DNA of 64,000 bases from NCBI RefSeq assembly GCF_038397735.1, contig NZ_CP151635.1:3658001-3722000 (forward strand), in the 5' to 3' direction. Position numbers and translations under genes: made by a program. Each line of letters starts with the position of its first letter. Position 1 is the first letter of the stretch. Source of the DNA: Microbacterium sp. LWH13-1.2 (GTDB lineage Bacteria; Actinomycetota; Actinomycetes; Actinomycetales; Microbacteriaceae). Shown one piece after another: positions 14,525 to 24,321 of this stretch. The notes under the pieces are model-generated. The model was not told where the DNA came from, made no database searches, and was given only the letters and a program-made list of their open reading frames with translations.

Positions 14525-17038
14525 TCAGAGTCGATCGACGCCCGTCACCGTGACGACAGCGGCGCCCTCCTCGTCGGAGGCGGCGAGGTCGACCGTGGCC
14601 GAGATGCCCCAGTCGTGGTCGCCGGCCGGGTCGTCGAGGATCTGACGCACGGTCCACTCGGTGGCGCCTTCTGTGAGGAGCAGCAGCTGCGAGCTGCGGG
14701 CGTTCGCGCCGGTGAGGATCTCGTCGTGATCCGCGAAGTATCCGTCGAGCGCGTCAGACCACGCATCCGCGCCGAACGACGGATCGAGCTCGGCGAGGGC
14801 GGTGACATCCTCGCGAGCCGCGAGCTGCACCCGGCGGAACAGCTCGTTGCGTACGAGGGTGCGGAACGCCCGCACGTTCGAGGTGAGGCGCTTGGGGGCC
14901 GGCGGGACGATCGGCTCCTCGTCGGGATCCTGCAGCACCCCGTTCACGAGCTCCTCCCACTCGTCGAGCAGACTCGAGTCGACCTGGCGCACGAGTTCGC
15001 CGAGCCATTCGATGAGGTCGCGCAGATCCTCGTCTTTCGCCTCTTCGGGAATCGTCTGCGAGGCCGCCCGATACGCGTCCGAGAGATAGCGCAGCACCAC
15101 ACCCTCGGAGCGCGCGATCTTGTAGAACGCGACATATTCTCCGAACGACATGGCTCGCTCGTACATGTCGCGCACGACGGACTTCGGATGCAGTTCGAAG
15201 TCGCGGATCCACGGCTGGGCCGCACTGAACGTCTCGAACGCGGCGCTCAGCAGCTCGTCGAGCGGCTTCGGATAGGTGATCTCCTCGAGCAGCTCCATAC
15301 GCTCGTCGTACTCGATGCCCTCGCGCTTCATGACGGCGACGGCTTCGCCGCGCGCCTGGAACTCCTGCTGGCCGAGGATGGCGCGGGGGTCGTCGAGCGT
15401 CGATTCGACGATCGAGATCATGTCGAGGGCGTACGAGCCTGTGCCCGTGCCGGCCGAGGGATCGGGGTCGAGCAGGTCGAACGCCGCGAGGGCGAACGGC
15501 GACAGCGGCTGGTTCAGGGCGAAGTTCGGCTGCAGATCGACCGTGAGGCGGATCTCGCCGTCATCCGTCTGCTCGACGACGCCCGACTCGAGCAGTGTCC
15601 GGTAGATGCCGATGGCGCGCAGCGCGAGCTCACGCTGCCTCTTGCGAGGCTCGTGGTTGTCGTAGACGAGGGCCCGCATATTGCCGAAGACGTCGCCGCC
15701 GCGGCCGATCACGTTGAGCATCATGGCGCTCGTGATCTGCATGTGCGAGGTCAGCGTCTCGGGTTCGGCGTCGATCAGCTTGCGGAACGACGGCTCTCCC
15801 CACGAGACGAAGCCGTCGGGCGCTTTCTTGCGGACGATCTTGCGCTTCTTCTTCGGATCGTCGCCGGCCTTCTTGATCGCGGCGACGTTCTCGCTCTCGT
15901 GCTCGGGCGCCTGCGCGACGACCGTGCCGGCGGTGTCGAACCCCGCGCGTCCTGCACGCCCCGCGATCTGGTGGAACTCGCGGGCGCTGAGCTGCCGCAT
16001 CCGGGTGCCGTCGAACTTGGTCAGGGCCGTCAGCAGCACCGTGCGGATGGGCACGTTGATGCCGACGCCGAGGGTGTCGGTGCCGCAGATCACGCGCAGC
16101 AGGCCGCGCTGGGCCAGCTGCTCGACGAGGCGCCGGTACTTCGGCAGCATCCCGGCATGGTGAACGCCGATGCCGGCCCGGAGGAACCTCGAGAGGGTCT
16201 TGCCGAAGGCTGTGGTGAATCGGAATCCGCCGATCAGGGCCGCGATCTCGTCGCGCTGCTCGCGCGTGGCGACCTTGGTGCTCGACAGCGCCTGCGCCCG
16301 TTCCATCGCCGCCGCCTGCGAGAAGTGCACGACGTAGATCGGGGCCTGGCCGGTGCCGAGCAGATCGTCGATCGTCTCGTGGATCGGCGTGGTCTCGTAG
16401 AAGTAGTGCAGCGGCACGGGACGCTCGACGCCCGTGACGGATGCCGTGTCGCGGCCTGTCCTGCGGGTGAGGTCGCTCGACAGCTGCGAGACATCGCCGA
16501 GCGTCGCGGACATCAGGATGAACTGCGCCTGTGGCAGCTCGAGCAGCGGCACCTGCCACGCCCACCCGCGGTCCGGGTCGGCGTAGAAGTGGAACTCGTC
16601 CATGACGACCTGGTGCACCGCGGCATCCGTGCCCTGGCGCAGTGCGAGGTTCGCGAGGATCTCCGCCGTGCAGCAGATGATCGGCGCATCGGGGTTGACC
16701 GACGAGTCGCCCGTGATCATGCCGACGTTCGAGGCGCCGAAGACGTCGACGAGCGCGAAGAACTTCTCACTCACCAGGGCCTTGATCGGAGCCGTGTAGA
16801 ACGAGCGGCGGCCCTCGACGAGCGCGGCGAAGTGCGCCCCGACCGCGACGAGCGACTTGCCGGTGCCGGTGGGCGTCGAGAGGATCAGGTTGTTGCCCGA
16901 GACGATCTCGATGACAGCCTCGTCCTGCGCGGGGTAGAGACTGATGCCGGTCGACTCCGCCCACTCGACGAATGCCGTGTAGACGGCATCCGCATCGGAT
17001 CCGTCGGTCAGCGTGGTGTGGTCGAGGATCGCAGGCAT
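14525..17038 (-). CDS. Ski2-like DEXH-box RNA helicase with DUF3516
   Basis: The 837-residue protein starts at ATG 17038. Helicase motifs: Walker A TPTGTGKS (55-62), DEFH box (147-150), SATLGD, and QIAGRAGRAGF in the second RecA domain. The C-terminal half (about residues 420-837) corresponds to DUF3516, which accompanies this helicase type in Actinobacteria. It probably unwinds structured RNA in decay or ribosome processing, as Ski2/Mtr4 relatives do; direct evidence is lacking. It stands alone, about 130 bp after deoD on the same strand, with the truncated element C between them. Confidence 0.9.
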   Translation of the reverse strand: MPAILDHTTLTDGSDADAVYTAFVEWAESTGISLYPAQDEAVIEIVSGNNLILSTPTGTGKSLVAVGAHFAALVEGRRSFYTAPIKALVSEKFFALVDVFGASNVGMITGDSSVNPDAPIICCTAEILANLALRQGTDAAVHQVVMDEFHFYADPDRGWAWQVPLLELPQAQFILMSATLGDVSQLSSDLTRRTGRDTASVTGVERPVPLHYFYETTPIHETIDDLLGTGQAPIYVVHFSQAAAMERAQALSSTKVATREQRDEIAALIGGFRFTTAFGKTLSRFLRAGIGVHHAGMLPKYRRLVEQLAQRGLLRVICGTDTLGVGINVPIRTVLLTALTKFDGTRMRQLSAREFHQIAGRAGRAGFDTAGTVVAQAPEHESENVAAIKKAGDDPKKKRKIVRKKAPDGFVSWGEPSFRKLIDAEPETLTSHMQITSAMMLNVIGRGGDVFGNMRALVYDNHEPRKRQRELALRAIGIYRTLLESGVVEQTDDGEIRLTVDLQPNFALNQPLSPFALAAFDLLDPDPSAGTGTGSYALDMISIVESTLDDPRAILGQQEFQARGEAVAVMKREGIEYDERMELLEEITYPKPLDELLSAAFETFSAAQPWIRDFELHPKSVVRDMYERAMSFGEYVAFYKIARSEGVVLRYLSDAYRAASQTIPEEAKDEDLRDLIEWLGELVRQVDSSLLDEWEELVNGVLQDPDEEPIVPPAPKRLTSNVRAFRTLVRNELFRRVQLAAREDVTALAELDPSFGADAWSDALDGYFADHDEILTGANARSSQLLLLTEGATEWTVRQILDDPAGDHDWGISATVDLAASDEEGAAVVTVTGVDRL

Positions 17039-17133
17039 GGTCTGTCGATCATCCCACCTCCGGCACGGGCGAACCTCGTGCAGTACTCGGCAGGGAATCG
17101 TCCGATGCGGCCGAGACCACCGGATTCGAGCGG

Positions 17134-17162
17134 TCAGCACGATCTCATGCTGAATTGTGAAC
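17134..17162. repeat. Inverted-repeat element, truncated copy C
   Basis: The complete right arm TGCTGAATTGTGAAC (17148-17162) is present, but the left side keeps only TCAGCA (17134-17139), leaving a small hairpin with an 8-nt loop. It starts 3 nt after the deoD stop codon and precedes the helicase start by about 95 bp, all on the minus strand. Confidence 0.7.
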
Positions 17163-17165
17163 GCC

Positions 17166-17879
17166 TCAGACCGAGGTCGCGGCGCGCAGCGCGATGCGGA
17201 TCATGTCGCCGAACGTCTGCTCGCGCTCCTGGGCGGTGGTCTGCTCGCCCGTGACGATGTGATCCGACACCGTGCAGATGGCCAGGGCGCGGCGCCCGTG
17301 GAACGCCGCGAGGGTGTACAGCCCTGCGGCCTCCATCTCGACGCCGAGTGCGCCGTGCTGCACGAACGGCTCGGTGAGCTCGGGGCGCGTGCTGTAGAAC
17401 TGGTCGCTCGAGAACAGCAGGCCCACGTGCACGGCGGCGTCGAGGGGCTCGGCCTCGCTCGCCTCGACCGCGGCACGCAGCAGGCCGAAGTCCGCCACGG
17501 GCGCGTAGTCGAGACCGTGGAACCGCACCCGGTTGATCCCCGAATCGGTGCAGGCGCCGTTGGCGATGATGATGTCGCGCACCTTCAGCTTCTCGGTCAG
17601 AGCGCCGCACGAGCCGACGCGCACGATGGTCTGCACGTCGTACTCCTCGAACAGCTCGTTCGCGTAGATCGCCATCGACGGCTGGCCCATGCCCGAACCC
17701 TGTACAGACACGCGGTGGCCCTCCCAGGTGCCGGTGTAGCCCAGCATCCCGCGGGTCTCGGAGTACAGCTCGGCATCGTCGAGGAAGGTCTCGGCGATCC
17801 ACTTCGCCCGCAGCGGGTCGCCCGGGAACAGGACGATGGGGGCGATCTGACCGGGCTCTGCGGCGATGTGCGTGCTCAT
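17166..17879 (-). CDS. deoD: Purine-nucleoside phosphorylase, DeoD type
   Basis: The 237-residue enzyme has the family features FPGDPLRAKWIAE near the N-terminus (phosphate and purine binding), GSGMGQPSMAIY, the glycine-rich VGSCGALTEKL, and the late VEMEAAGLYTLAA and SDHI motifs that bind ribose and base. It cleaves purine nucleosides with phosphate to free base and (deoxy)ribose-1-phosphate in the cytoplasm. Length matches the hexameric bacterial type (about 235). It is preceded by the AlkD-like gene, whose stop is 34 nt upstream. Confidence 0.95.
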   Translation of the reverse strand: MSTHIAAEPGQIAPIVLFPGDPLRAKWIAETFLDDAELYSETRGMLGYTGTWEGHRVSVQGSGMGQPSMAIYANELFEEYDVQTIVRVGSCGALTEKLKVRDIIIANGACTDSGINRVRFHGLDYAPVADFGLLRAAVEASEAEPLDAAVHVGLLFSSDQFYSTRPELTEPFVQHGALGVEMEAAGLYTLAAFHGRRALAICTVSDHIVTGEQTTAQEREQTFGDMIRIALRAATSV

Positions 17880-17913
17880 GGATTCAGCGTACTGACGCCG
17901 CTGATGAGGACGC

Positions 17914-18582
17914 TCAGCCCTCGCGCCGCCGCACGATCTCGCCGATCCAGATCGGCGCGAACGGCGAGGTGCAGCCCGGTGCCGTCGGGTAGTCGGCGAG
18001 CACCTGCAGGCGCTCGCCGATCTCGAGCGCCCTCGCGCGCAGCTCGGGGTGGAAGATGCCGATGTTCGCGAGCGTCTCGTTCATCGACCACTGCAGGCGC
18101 TTCGGAGCATCCTGCAGATCGCGCTCGATCAAGTCGAGCAGGTGCTCGAGGTCGAGGCCGTCGGCGTCCTTCGCGACGCGCACGGTCGTGAGCGACCACG
18201 CCGCGGCGGCGACCGTCGGGTCGGAGTCGCCGAACCAGCGCAGGCGCAGCTCTTCGGCGAGCGGCGTCTTCTTGGCGACGTAGTTGACGAACCAGTCGTT
18301 GACCTTGGGCGCGTGCGTCTGCCGCAGCATCGCGTCGAGCTCGTCGGCGGTGAACTCGCGGGGCTTGCAGACGAGCAGGGCGAGCAGACGTGCACCGGTG
18401 TCGCCCGTCGCCCACAGCTCCTTCGCGAGGGGCTGATCGGTCTTGATGCGCTTGGCCACCCCGCGGAGCCGGCTGAGGTTCATGCCGTGGTCGTCGCCCC
18501 GCTTCTCGTTCGCGGCGCGCATCTTCGGATCCTCGATCGCGGCCAGCTCGGCCAGTGCTTCGGCGACGGTCATGTCGGACAT
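17914..18582 (-). CDS. AlkD-like DNA alkylation repair protein
   Basis: About 222 residues from ATG 18582 (MSDMTVAEALAEL). A GGAGG lies only 1 nt before this ATG and 10 nt before the next ATG (18573), so the start may be MTVAEAL. The protein is all-helical with HEAT-like repeats and features of the AlkD/DNA alkylation repair family: NLSRLRGVAKRIK, KVNDWFVNYVAKK and WSMNETLANIGIFHP. AlkD proteins excise N3- and N7-alkylated bases without base flipping. Actinobacterial relatives of this subtype are often annotated so without direct evidence. Confidence 0.75.
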   Translation of the reverse strand: MSDMTVAEALAELAAIEDPKMRAANEKRGDDHGMNLSRLRGVAKRIKTDQPLAKELWATGDTGARLLALLVCKPREFTADELDAMLRQTHAPKVNDWFVNYVAKKTPLAEELRLRWFGDSDPTVAAAAWSLTTVRVAKDADGLDLEHLLDLIERDLQDAPKRLQWSMNETLANIGIFHPELRARALEIGERLQVLADYPTAPGCTSPFAPIWIGEIVRRREG

Positions 18583-18689
18583 GCCTCCAGGGTAGGCCTC
18601 GAGCCGCCGTGTCAAGGCCCGGGTCTGAGCGAGAGATCTCGACGTAGCCTCGCCCCCACGCAGCCCGAACGCCGACGAGAGGAACGCGC

Positions 18690-18857
18690 ATGAGCAACGA
18701 CAGCAACGACATCAGCACCGAGCAGTCGCCCGGACCCGAGGAGAACGACAATCTCGGAGCCGAGGACAACAAGGGCGAGCCGCCCACGGTGGTCCCGTCA
18801 GCGCCGGCTTCCGACGACGACGGCGACGTTCTTGCCGACGACCCCGACGACGACTGA
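18690..18857 (+). CDS. Small acidic, probably disordered protein
   Basis: A 55-residue protein starts at ATG 18690, 7 nt behind GAGAGG. The composition is dominated by Asp, Glu, Asn, Pro and Ser, starting MSNDSNDISTEQSPGPEEND and ending DVLADDPDDD, with no hydrophobic core. It is divergent from the AlkD-like gene and convergent with the FUSC gene across element D. No family is recognised. Good ribosome binding site and codon use support it as real. Confidence 0.65.
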   Translation: MSNDSNDISTEQSPGPEENDNLGAEDNKGEPPTVVPSAPASDDDGDVLADDPDDD

Positions 18858-18869
18858 CACCGCGGTCGC

Positions 18870-18954
18870 GTTCACAACTCAGCATGAGTTCCGCGAAGGG
18901 CTCGAAATAGGGCCGAAACGGCACACCGACGTCAGTCTGTGCTGAGTTGTGAAC
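18870..18954. repeat. Inverted-repeat element, copy D
   Basis: Bounded by GTTCACAACTCAGCA (18870-18884) and TGCTGAGTTGTGAAC (18940-18954), perfect complements; the match extends to flanking GC on both sides (17 bp). Length is 85 bp. It lies between the convergent ends of the 55-residue gene and the FUSC gene. The interior shows no strong hairpin. Confidence 0.85.
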
Positions 18955-18966
18955 GCGCGCTCGCGC

Positions 18967-20001
18967 TCACTCCTCCTCGACGAGCTCCCCGCGGATGCGC
19001 CGGAGGTCTTCCATCAGCGACCCGATCAGGATCCAGTGGGTCGACGACGGCGGCCGGATGACGAGCGGCGCCGTGAGCGCGGGGATCGCCGAGGTCAGGG
19101 TCTCGGGTTCGGGTGACACGTCCGCGATCTGCACGGCCAGCCGCACGTCGTGCCCCGCACGCCGCAGCTGCTCGGCGATCGCCGTGACGGCGGGCTCCTG
19201 GCCGATCGAGTCGTCGTAGTGGTCGAAGTACGCGCGGGTCATCCCGATGGTCTGCGTCACGATCGGCGACAGTCGTTCGAGCAGCGCCCGCATCTCGCGG
19301 AGCTCATCGCGGTGCGTCGAGCGACGCGGATTCAGGGTGAGCGACTCCTCGCCCGCCGCGATGGAGGCCTCAGCGGCATCCTTCATCGGGCGCAGCAGTC
19401 GGGCCTCGAGCATGAGCTCCTGCAGCTTCGCGGGCGTCTGCGGTTCGGGCAGCGAGTCGGCCAGGCGGTCGAGGCTCGCGGCGAGCTCTGCGCCGAGCAG
19501 TCCGAGGTCGCGGCGGGCGGGGGCGACCAGCACCGGCGGCACGATCAGCGCGTTCACGACGATGCCGATGACCACGCCGATCAGGGTCTCGAAGATGCGC
19601 GCGATCGCATAGTCGGGTGTCGAACCGAGGGCGAGCACGAGCATCGCCGAGATCGCGACCTGGTTGCCGGTGCCAGGGGTGGCACGGAACGCCCATGCGA
19701 CGAGCATGGCCACGACGATCGCGAGCAGCACGATCCAGCTGGGCGAACCGAGCAGAAGGCCGAGCGCGACGGCGATCACGACGCCGACGATCACGCCGAT
19801 GCTGCGCTCCAGCGCCTTCGACAGCGACTGGTTGACGCTGGGCTGCACGACCAGCAGTGCGGCGATCGCGGCGAACACGGGCAGCTGCCCCGGAACGACC
19901 CAGCCCGCGAGCAGCCACGCGGCGATCGTCGCTGCGGCGGACTTCACCACCTGCAGCAGGGGCGAGCGCTTCGAGGCGCGGATCGCGGCATGGATGCGCA
20001 T
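18967..20001 (-). CDS. FUSC family (aromatic acid exporter-like) membrane protein
   Basis: The 344-residue protein starts at ATG 20001 (MRIHAAIRASKRSPLLQVVK); an upstream in-frame extension lacks coding character. Residues 20-165 form about six membrane helices, with the FUSC pattern in PVFAAIAALLVVQPSVNQSL and RSIGVIVGVVIAVALG. The remaining 180 residues are soluble and helical. This is half the size of classic FusC/AaeB pumps, so it probably dimerises. It likely exports aromatic or related compounds; the substrate is unknown. Confidence 0.8.
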   Translation of the reverse strand: MRIHAAIRASKRSPLLQVVKSAAATIAAWLLAGWVVPGQLPVFAAIAALLVVQPSVNQSLSKALERSIGVIVGVVIAVALGLLLGSPSWIVLLAIVVAMLVAWAFRATPGTGNQVAISAMLVLALGSTPDYAIARIFETLIGVVIGIVVNALIVPPVLVAPARRDLGLLGAELAASLDRLADSLPEPQTPAKLQELMLEARLLRPMKDAAEASIAAGEESLTLNPRRSTHRDELREMRALLERLSPIVTQTIGMTRAYFDHYDDSIGQEPAVTAIAEQLRRAGHDVRLAVQIADVSPEPETLTSAIPALTAPLVIRPPSSTHWILIGSLMEDLRRIRGELVEEE

Positions 20002-20123
20002 GTACTCAAAGCTACTCGCGCGCATGCTCGGTCGCGGCGCCCTCGATGTCAACCCCATCGCGCATCCCAGGCGCATGCAGCGGAATGGGATCACAACGAA
20101 CGACGAGCAGTGAGGAGCATCAC

Positions 20124-20579
20124 ATGGTGCAGATCATCGAGACCATCGACGTCCACGTTCCGATCGACGTCGCCTACAACCAGTGGACCCAGTTCGAGAG
20201 CTTCCCCGAGTTCCTCGACGAGGTCGAGTCCATCGTCCAGATCGACGACACCCACAACCGCTGGACCGTGAAGGTGGGCGGCGCGACGCGTGAGTTCGAC
20301 GCCGAGATCACCGAGCAGCATCCTGATGAGCGGGTGGCGTGGAAGAGCGTCGGCGGCGACACGGAGCATGCCGGTGTCGTGACGTTCCACAAGATCGAGG
20401 ACCTCACGACCCGCGTGACCGTGCAGATCGACTGGGAGCCCGAAGGCTTCCTCGAGAAGGTCGGCTCCCTCGTGGGCGCAGGCTCGCACGCGGTGAAGAA
20501 GGACCTGAAGAACTTCAAGGAGTTCATGGAGAAGCGCGGTGCCGAGACCGGTGCGTGGCGCGGTGACGTAGACGCCTGA
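20124..20579 (+). CDS. SRPBCC family (polyketide cyclase/CoQ-binding-like) protein
   Basis: The 151-residue protein starts at ATG 20124, 8 nt behind GAGGAG. It is a single SRPBCC domain: ETIDVHVPIDVAYNQWTQFE, FPEFLDEVESI, then HPDERVAWKSVGGDTEHAGV, and a long C-terminal helix. The family binds hydrophobic ligands; actinobacterial members of this type are abundant and often cyclase-like by name only. It is a single-gene unit with a strong hairpin terminator immediately downstream. Confidence 0.85.
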   Translation: MVQIIETIDVHVPIDVAYNQWTQFESFPEFLDEVESIVQIDDTHNRWTVKVGGATREFDAEITEQHPDERVAWKSVGGDTEHAGVVTFHKIEDLTTRVTVQIDWEPEGFLEKVGSLVGAGSHAVKKDLKNFKEFMEKRGAETGAWRGDVDA

Positions 20580-20592
20580 CACACCCAGGTGA

Positions 20593-20633
20593 GAGGCCCG
20601 AACGGCGGTAGTCCCCGCTGTCGTTCGGGCCTC
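20593..20633 (+). terminator. Hairpin terminator after SRPBCC gene
   Basis: A 12-bp perfect stem (20593-20604 with 20622-20633, GAGGCCCGAACG type) with an inner GCGG/CCGC pairing, 14 nt behind the stop. No clear U-tract follows, as is common in Actinobacteria. Confidence 0.75.
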
Positions 20634-20738
20634 GTGCTGTGCGCCGGGGCGGTCGGGGGCGCAAAGATAGGGCATCCTCCCGATGTCGGCGGGGCACCTC
20701 AGAGCGGAGCGTAGGGACATCCCAACCGAGGAGATGTC

Positions 20739-20990
20739 ATGTACGAGCACCCCTATCTCGCCTACACGGTGACCGAGTACGAGCAGGAGCGGATCCAGCA
20801 GGCGGCCGAGCGCCGTCGCTTCATCGCCGAGCACGCCGACCAGATCGTCCCCCGCGCCGCAGGCCCGGTCCGACGAGCAGGACAGCGGATGCTGCGCGCC
20901 ATCACCGGTGCCCGCACCGCCACGACGGATGCCTCCGCACCCGCCGACCGCCGGGCCGCCGCAGGGTGCGAACCGGTCGCAGCCCGGTGA
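20739..20990 (+). CDS. Small basic helical hypothetical protein
   Basis: The 83-residue protein starts at ATG 20739, 6 nt behind GAGGAG. The first half (HPYLAYTVTEYEQERIQQAA then ERRRFIAEH) is predicted as one long amphipathic helix; the second half is Arg/Ala-rich and probably flexible. Its stop overlaps an in-frame GTG of the following LAL regulator, so the two may be translationally coupled. A similar short helical gene precedes the sigma factor at 53388. No family is recognised. Confidence 0.6.
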   Translation: MYEHPYLAYTVTEYEQERIQQAAERRRFIAEHADQIVPRAAGPVRRAGQRMLRAITGARTATTDASAPADRRAAAGCEPVAAR

Positions 20991-21058
20991 GCGCTGCTCT
21001 GCCGACGGCAGACGCGTGGAGCGCCCTGAATGTCGGACGGGGGTGGGACGATGAATCC

Positions 21059-23944
21059 ATGCCCCCGTCCGCTCCCAGCGCCGCGATGGTCGGCCGCGAC
21101 GCCGAGCTCGCGATCGTGCGCGGGTTCTTCGACCAGGTGGTCGAGGGAGTCCCGGTCGCCGTTCTGGTCGAGGGCGAGGCGGGCATCGGCAAGTCGCGCC
21201 TGCTGCGCGAGTTCGGAGCCGAGGTGGCGAACCGCGCCGACGTCCACGTCGGCTGGTGCCTCGACCTCGGGGCATCGCGCACGCCGTTCGGACCGCTGAC
21301 CGGCATCCTTCGCTCGATCGTCGCGCTCATGGGCGCCGATCGCGTGCGCGACCAGCTCGGCGTCGGTGTCGAGGCGCTGGGCATGCTGCTGCCCGAGCTC
21401 AATCCGACCGACCGGTCGCAGACCAGCCCCGATCGCCTGCGCGACGCGATCGCGTCGCTCATCGAGGCCGCCGCAGAGCTCGCTCCGCAGGTGCTGGTCG
21501 TCGAAGACCTGCACTGGGCCGACGAGTCGACCCTCGCGCTCCTCTCCTTCCTGCTCCGCACGCTGGCACGGGGCCGCATCCTGCTCGTCCTCACCTGCCG
21601 CACCGACGACGTGCGCCGGGGCGATGCCGTGAGCCGGTTCATCGGCGAGTCCACCCGTGCGCGCCTTCTCGAGCGGGTCACGGTCGAGAGGCTCGACACG
21701 GAATCCGTGCGACAGCTCGCCGAGTCGATCACCGGAGAGCCGCTCAGCGACACCGCGCTCGAGCGCATCCAGGAGCGGGCAGAGGGCGTGCCGTTCTTCG
21801 TCGAGGAGATCGCCGGCTGCTCGACAGGTCCTCTCCCCGGCAGCCTCCGAGACCTCCTGCTCGCCCGATTCGACCGGCTCGGCGACGATGCGAGGCGCGT
21901 CGTGCACGTCGTGTCGGGCGCCGAGCGTCCGCTCACGCATCCGCTCGTCACTCGGCTCGCCGGCCTTCCGGAGGCGCGACTCGACGAGGGGATCCGCGAG
22001 GCGACGCTCAGCGGCATCCTCGTCGTGGTCGACGACGACTACCGATTCCGGCATGCGCTGCTGCGCGAAGCCGTGCACGACGACCTGCTTCCCGGTGAGC
22101 GCGCTCGCCTGCACAGGGCGTACGCCGAGACGCTCGAAGAGAACGGCACCGGCACCGACAGCGGAGATCCCGCCGCGCTCGCCTACCACTGGCAGCTCGC
22201 GCAAGACGACCGTCGTGCGCTCGCCGCAGCCGTCACCGCGATGCTCGACGCCAAGTCGCGATTCGCCTTCGCGAGCGCCGCCCGATTCGGCGAGCTCGCC
22301 CTCGATCTGTGGATCCAGGTTCCCGACGCCGAGAGCGTCGTCGACATCGAGCGCTTCGAGCTGCTGCGCACCCTCGGCTCGGTGCTGCGCAACGCCGGAG
22401 ACGGCGAGAGGGCGCTGGCCGTGGTCAACGTCGCCCTCGACGAGGTCGATCCCGCGACGGTCGATCCGCGCACGTACGCGAGGCTCCTGCGCGACAAGGC
22501 GTACTACCTGATGAATCTCGGGCGCGAAGGCTCGATCGCGCTGCTTCATGAGTCGCTCGAGGTGCTCGACGGCAGGGTCGACGACGATCGGCTCCGCGCA
22601 TCGATCCTCAATCAGCTGGCGAGCAGATACATGATCGCGGGGCATCTCGATCAGGCGATCATGCTGGCGACCGAGGCCGGAGAGTGTGCGGTTCGCGCCG
22701 GGTCAGATGACGAGGCGTCGATCGCCGCGAACGTCCGGGGCGGCGCCCGCGCTCACCTCGGCGATCTCGAGGCCGGGCACCGCGAGTACGCACTCGCCCT
22801 GCGGCTGGCGAAGGGCACGAACGCCGAGATGCGGTATCGGGTGAACTACTCCGATCTGCTGGGGCTGCTCGGGCGCTACCGCGACGCGGTGCAGGTCGCT
22901 GAAGACGGCCTCGCCCCGGCGCGGGCGTTCGGCGTCGAGCGCACGACCGGTGCGCTGATGACGCAGAACATGGCGGTGCCCCTTCTCGAGATGGGTGAGA
23001 TCGACCGCGTCGAGGGGATGCTGGCGCGCGAGCTCGCGCAGCGGACGCTGCGCATCTCACACATGTACTCCACGATGACGCGGGTCCGCGTGCTGTCGTG
23101 GCGAGGTCGGCATGAGCAGGCGGCCGAGATACTGCGCGAATGGCATCCGTCGTTCGAAGAGACCGGACGCGTCGAACGGCAGATCTGGTACGACGAGGTC
23201 ATGATGCGCGTCGCCGTCGCCGAAGGGCGGGGCGATCACGCGCGAGCGCTCGCCGAAGTGAGAGCGATGCTGGCGGACGCCGGCCCCGTGTTCCTCCACC
23301 AGCGCCGTCTTCTCCTTGAAGCCTCGTGGTTGATCGCCGAGCTCCGGGCATCGGGCGTCGATGTCGCAGAGGCCATCGGCGACGTGCGGGGAGCGTGGCT
23401 CGCGCAGCCCGCCCCGTTGCAGGGCGACCGGTGGGGGATGATCCTCGAAGCGCTGCTCTCGACGTCGACCCCGTCGATGCGGGCTGCCGTCGACCTCGCC
23501 GACGACGACGACGTGCCCGTGACGTTCCGGGTGACGACACGACTCGAGCTCGCTCGGCTGCTCGTCGACGCGGGCGAGCGCGCCGAGGCCGCCGCCGTGC
23601 TCGCCCACGCCCTCGGTGAAGCCGAACGGCTCGGGCATGTTCCGCTCATGCAGACCGTCGGGGCGTTCGCCTCCGCGTCTGGCCTCGCTGCAGCATCCGA
23701 TTCGTCCCGTGCTGTCGCGGAATCCGATCCGCTCACCGCTCGGGAGAGACAGGTTCTCGAACTGATCGTCGAGGGTCTCAGCAACCGACAGATCGGTGAG
23801 CGGCTCTTCATCAGCGTGAAGACCGTGAGCGTCCACGTATCGGCCGTACTGCGAAAGCTCGGTGTCAGCACGCGCACAGAAGCGGCCGTCCTGCAGCAGA
23901 AGTCGGGGTTCGGAGCCAGCGGTCAGCCTGCCGTGGTACGTTGA
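21059..23944 (+). CDS. LAL-type (large ATP-binding LuxR) transcriptional regulator
   Basis: The 961-residue protein starts at ATG 21059; an alternative in-frame GTG at 20987 overlaps the preceding stop and would add 24 residues. Domains: an AAA-type ATPase (Walker A GEAGIGKS at 39-46, Walker [12 protein letters not shown]), a long central array of TPR-like helical repeats (about 380-860), and a LuxR/NarL helix-turn-helix at the end ([20 protein letters not shown], then [20 protein letters not shown]). LAL regulators are ATP-dependent activators of sugar or antibiotic genes. The target is not evident; neither neighbour is an obvious pathway gene. Confidence 0.92.
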   Translation: MPPSAPSAAMVGRDAELAIVRGFFDQVVEGVPVAVLVEGEAGIGKSRLLREFGAEVANRADVHVGWCLDLGASRTPFGPLTGILRSIVALMGADRVRDQLGVGVEALGMLLPELNPTDRSQTSPDRLRDAIASLIEAAAELAPQVLVVEDLHWADESTLALLSFLLRTLARGRILLVLTCRTDDVRRGDAVSRFIGESTRARLLERVTVERLDTESVRQLAESITGEPLSDTALERIQERAEGVPFFVEEIAGCSTGPLPGSLRDLLLARFDRLGDDARRVVHVVSGAERPLTHPLVTRLAGLPEARLDEGIREATLSGILVVVDDDYRFRHALLREAVHDDLLPGERARLHRAYAETLEENGTGTDSGDPAALAYHWQLAQDDRRALAAAVTAMLDAKSRFAFASAARFGELALDLWIQVPDAESVVDIERFELLRTLGSVLRNAGDGERALAVVNVALDEVDPATVDPRTYARLLRDKAYYLMNLGREGSIALLHESLEVLDGRVDDDRLRASILNQLASRYMIAGHLDQAIMLATEAGECAVRAGSDDEASIAANVRGGARAHLGDLEAGHREYALALRLAKGTNAEMRYRVNYSDLLGLLGRYRDAVQVAEDGLAPARAFGVERTTGALMTQNMAVPLLEMGEIDRVEGMLARELAQRTLRISHMYSTMTRVRVLSWRGRHEQAAEILREWHPSFEETGRVERQIWYDEVMMRVAVAEGRGDHARALAEVRAMLADAGPVFLHQRRLLLEASWLIAELRASGVDVAEAIGDVRGAWLAQPAPLQGDRWGMILEALLSTSTPSMRAAVDLADDDDVPVTFRVTTRLELARLLVDAGERAEAAAVLAHALGEAERLGHVPLMQTVGAFASASGLAAASDSSRAVAESDPLTARERQVLELIVEGLSNRQIGERLFISVKTVSVHVSAVLRKLGVSTRTEAAVLQQKSGFGASGQPAVVR

Positions 23945-23979
23945 GGACGCGCGTATGTCGGACGTTCCGTCACGGCGCG

Positions 23980-23999
23980 GGCCGCGCAAGCGGCCGTTT
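23980..23999 (+). terminator. GCAA-tetraloop hairpin before csp
   Basis: GGCCGC (23980-23985), loop GCAA, GCGGCC (23990-23995), then GTTTG. It lies 36 nt behind the LAL stop and 23 nt before the cold-shock ATG. It may end the LAL transcript or be a 5'-UTR structure of the csp mRNA. Confidence 0.5.
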
Positions 24000-24021
24000 G
24001 AAAACAGAAAGTAGAAAACAC

Positions 24022-24225
24022 ATGGCCACTGGCACTGTGAAATGGTTCAACGCGGAAAAGGGCTTCGGCTTCATCGCTCCCGATGACGGCACGGACGACC
24101 TTTTCGCCCACTACTCGGCAATCGCCGGCTCCGGTTTCAAGGAGCTCCGCGAGAACCAGAAGGTCGAATTCGACGCTGAGCGTGGCCCCAAGGGCATGCA
24201 GGCGGCGAACATCCGCGCTCTCTGA
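24022..24225 (+). CDS. Cold-shock protein, CspA family
   Basis: The 67-residue protein starts at ATG 24022 and is a complete cold-shock domain with TVKWFN, RNP1 KGFGFI (13-18) and the RNP2-like LFAHYSAI (27-34; VFVHFSAI in typical members). It binds single-stranded nucleic acid and acts as an RNA chaperone. The A-rich leader (GAAAACAGAAAGTAGAAAAC) has only a weak ribosome binding site, and a hairpin lies upstream, as is common for csp genes. A strong terminator follows. Confidence 0.95.
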   Translation: MATGTVKWFNAEKGFGFIAPDDGTDDLFAHYSAIAGSGFKELRENQKVEFDAERGPKGMQAANIRAL

Positions 24226-24243
24226 GCGCGCGCTGACTTCCTG

Positions 24244-24278
24244 AAGCCGGTCGGATCCTCACGGATCCGGCCGGCTTT
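24244..24278 (+). terminator. Terminator of csp
   Basis: A 15-bp stem (24244-24258 with 24263-24277, one G-T wobble) with a 4-nt loop, 18 nt behind the stop, followed by TCT. Confidence 0.8.
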
Positions 24279-24321
24279 CTGCATTCCCGGGGGCCTCGCG
24301 CGGATGCCGGTTCGAGGGCCG

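Noticed and set aside
20762..22645. 627-codon minus-strand frame opposite the LAL regulator
   Set aside because: Its residues are Arg/Glu/Asp/His-rich shadow composition; the plus strand has clear Walker and LuxR motifs.
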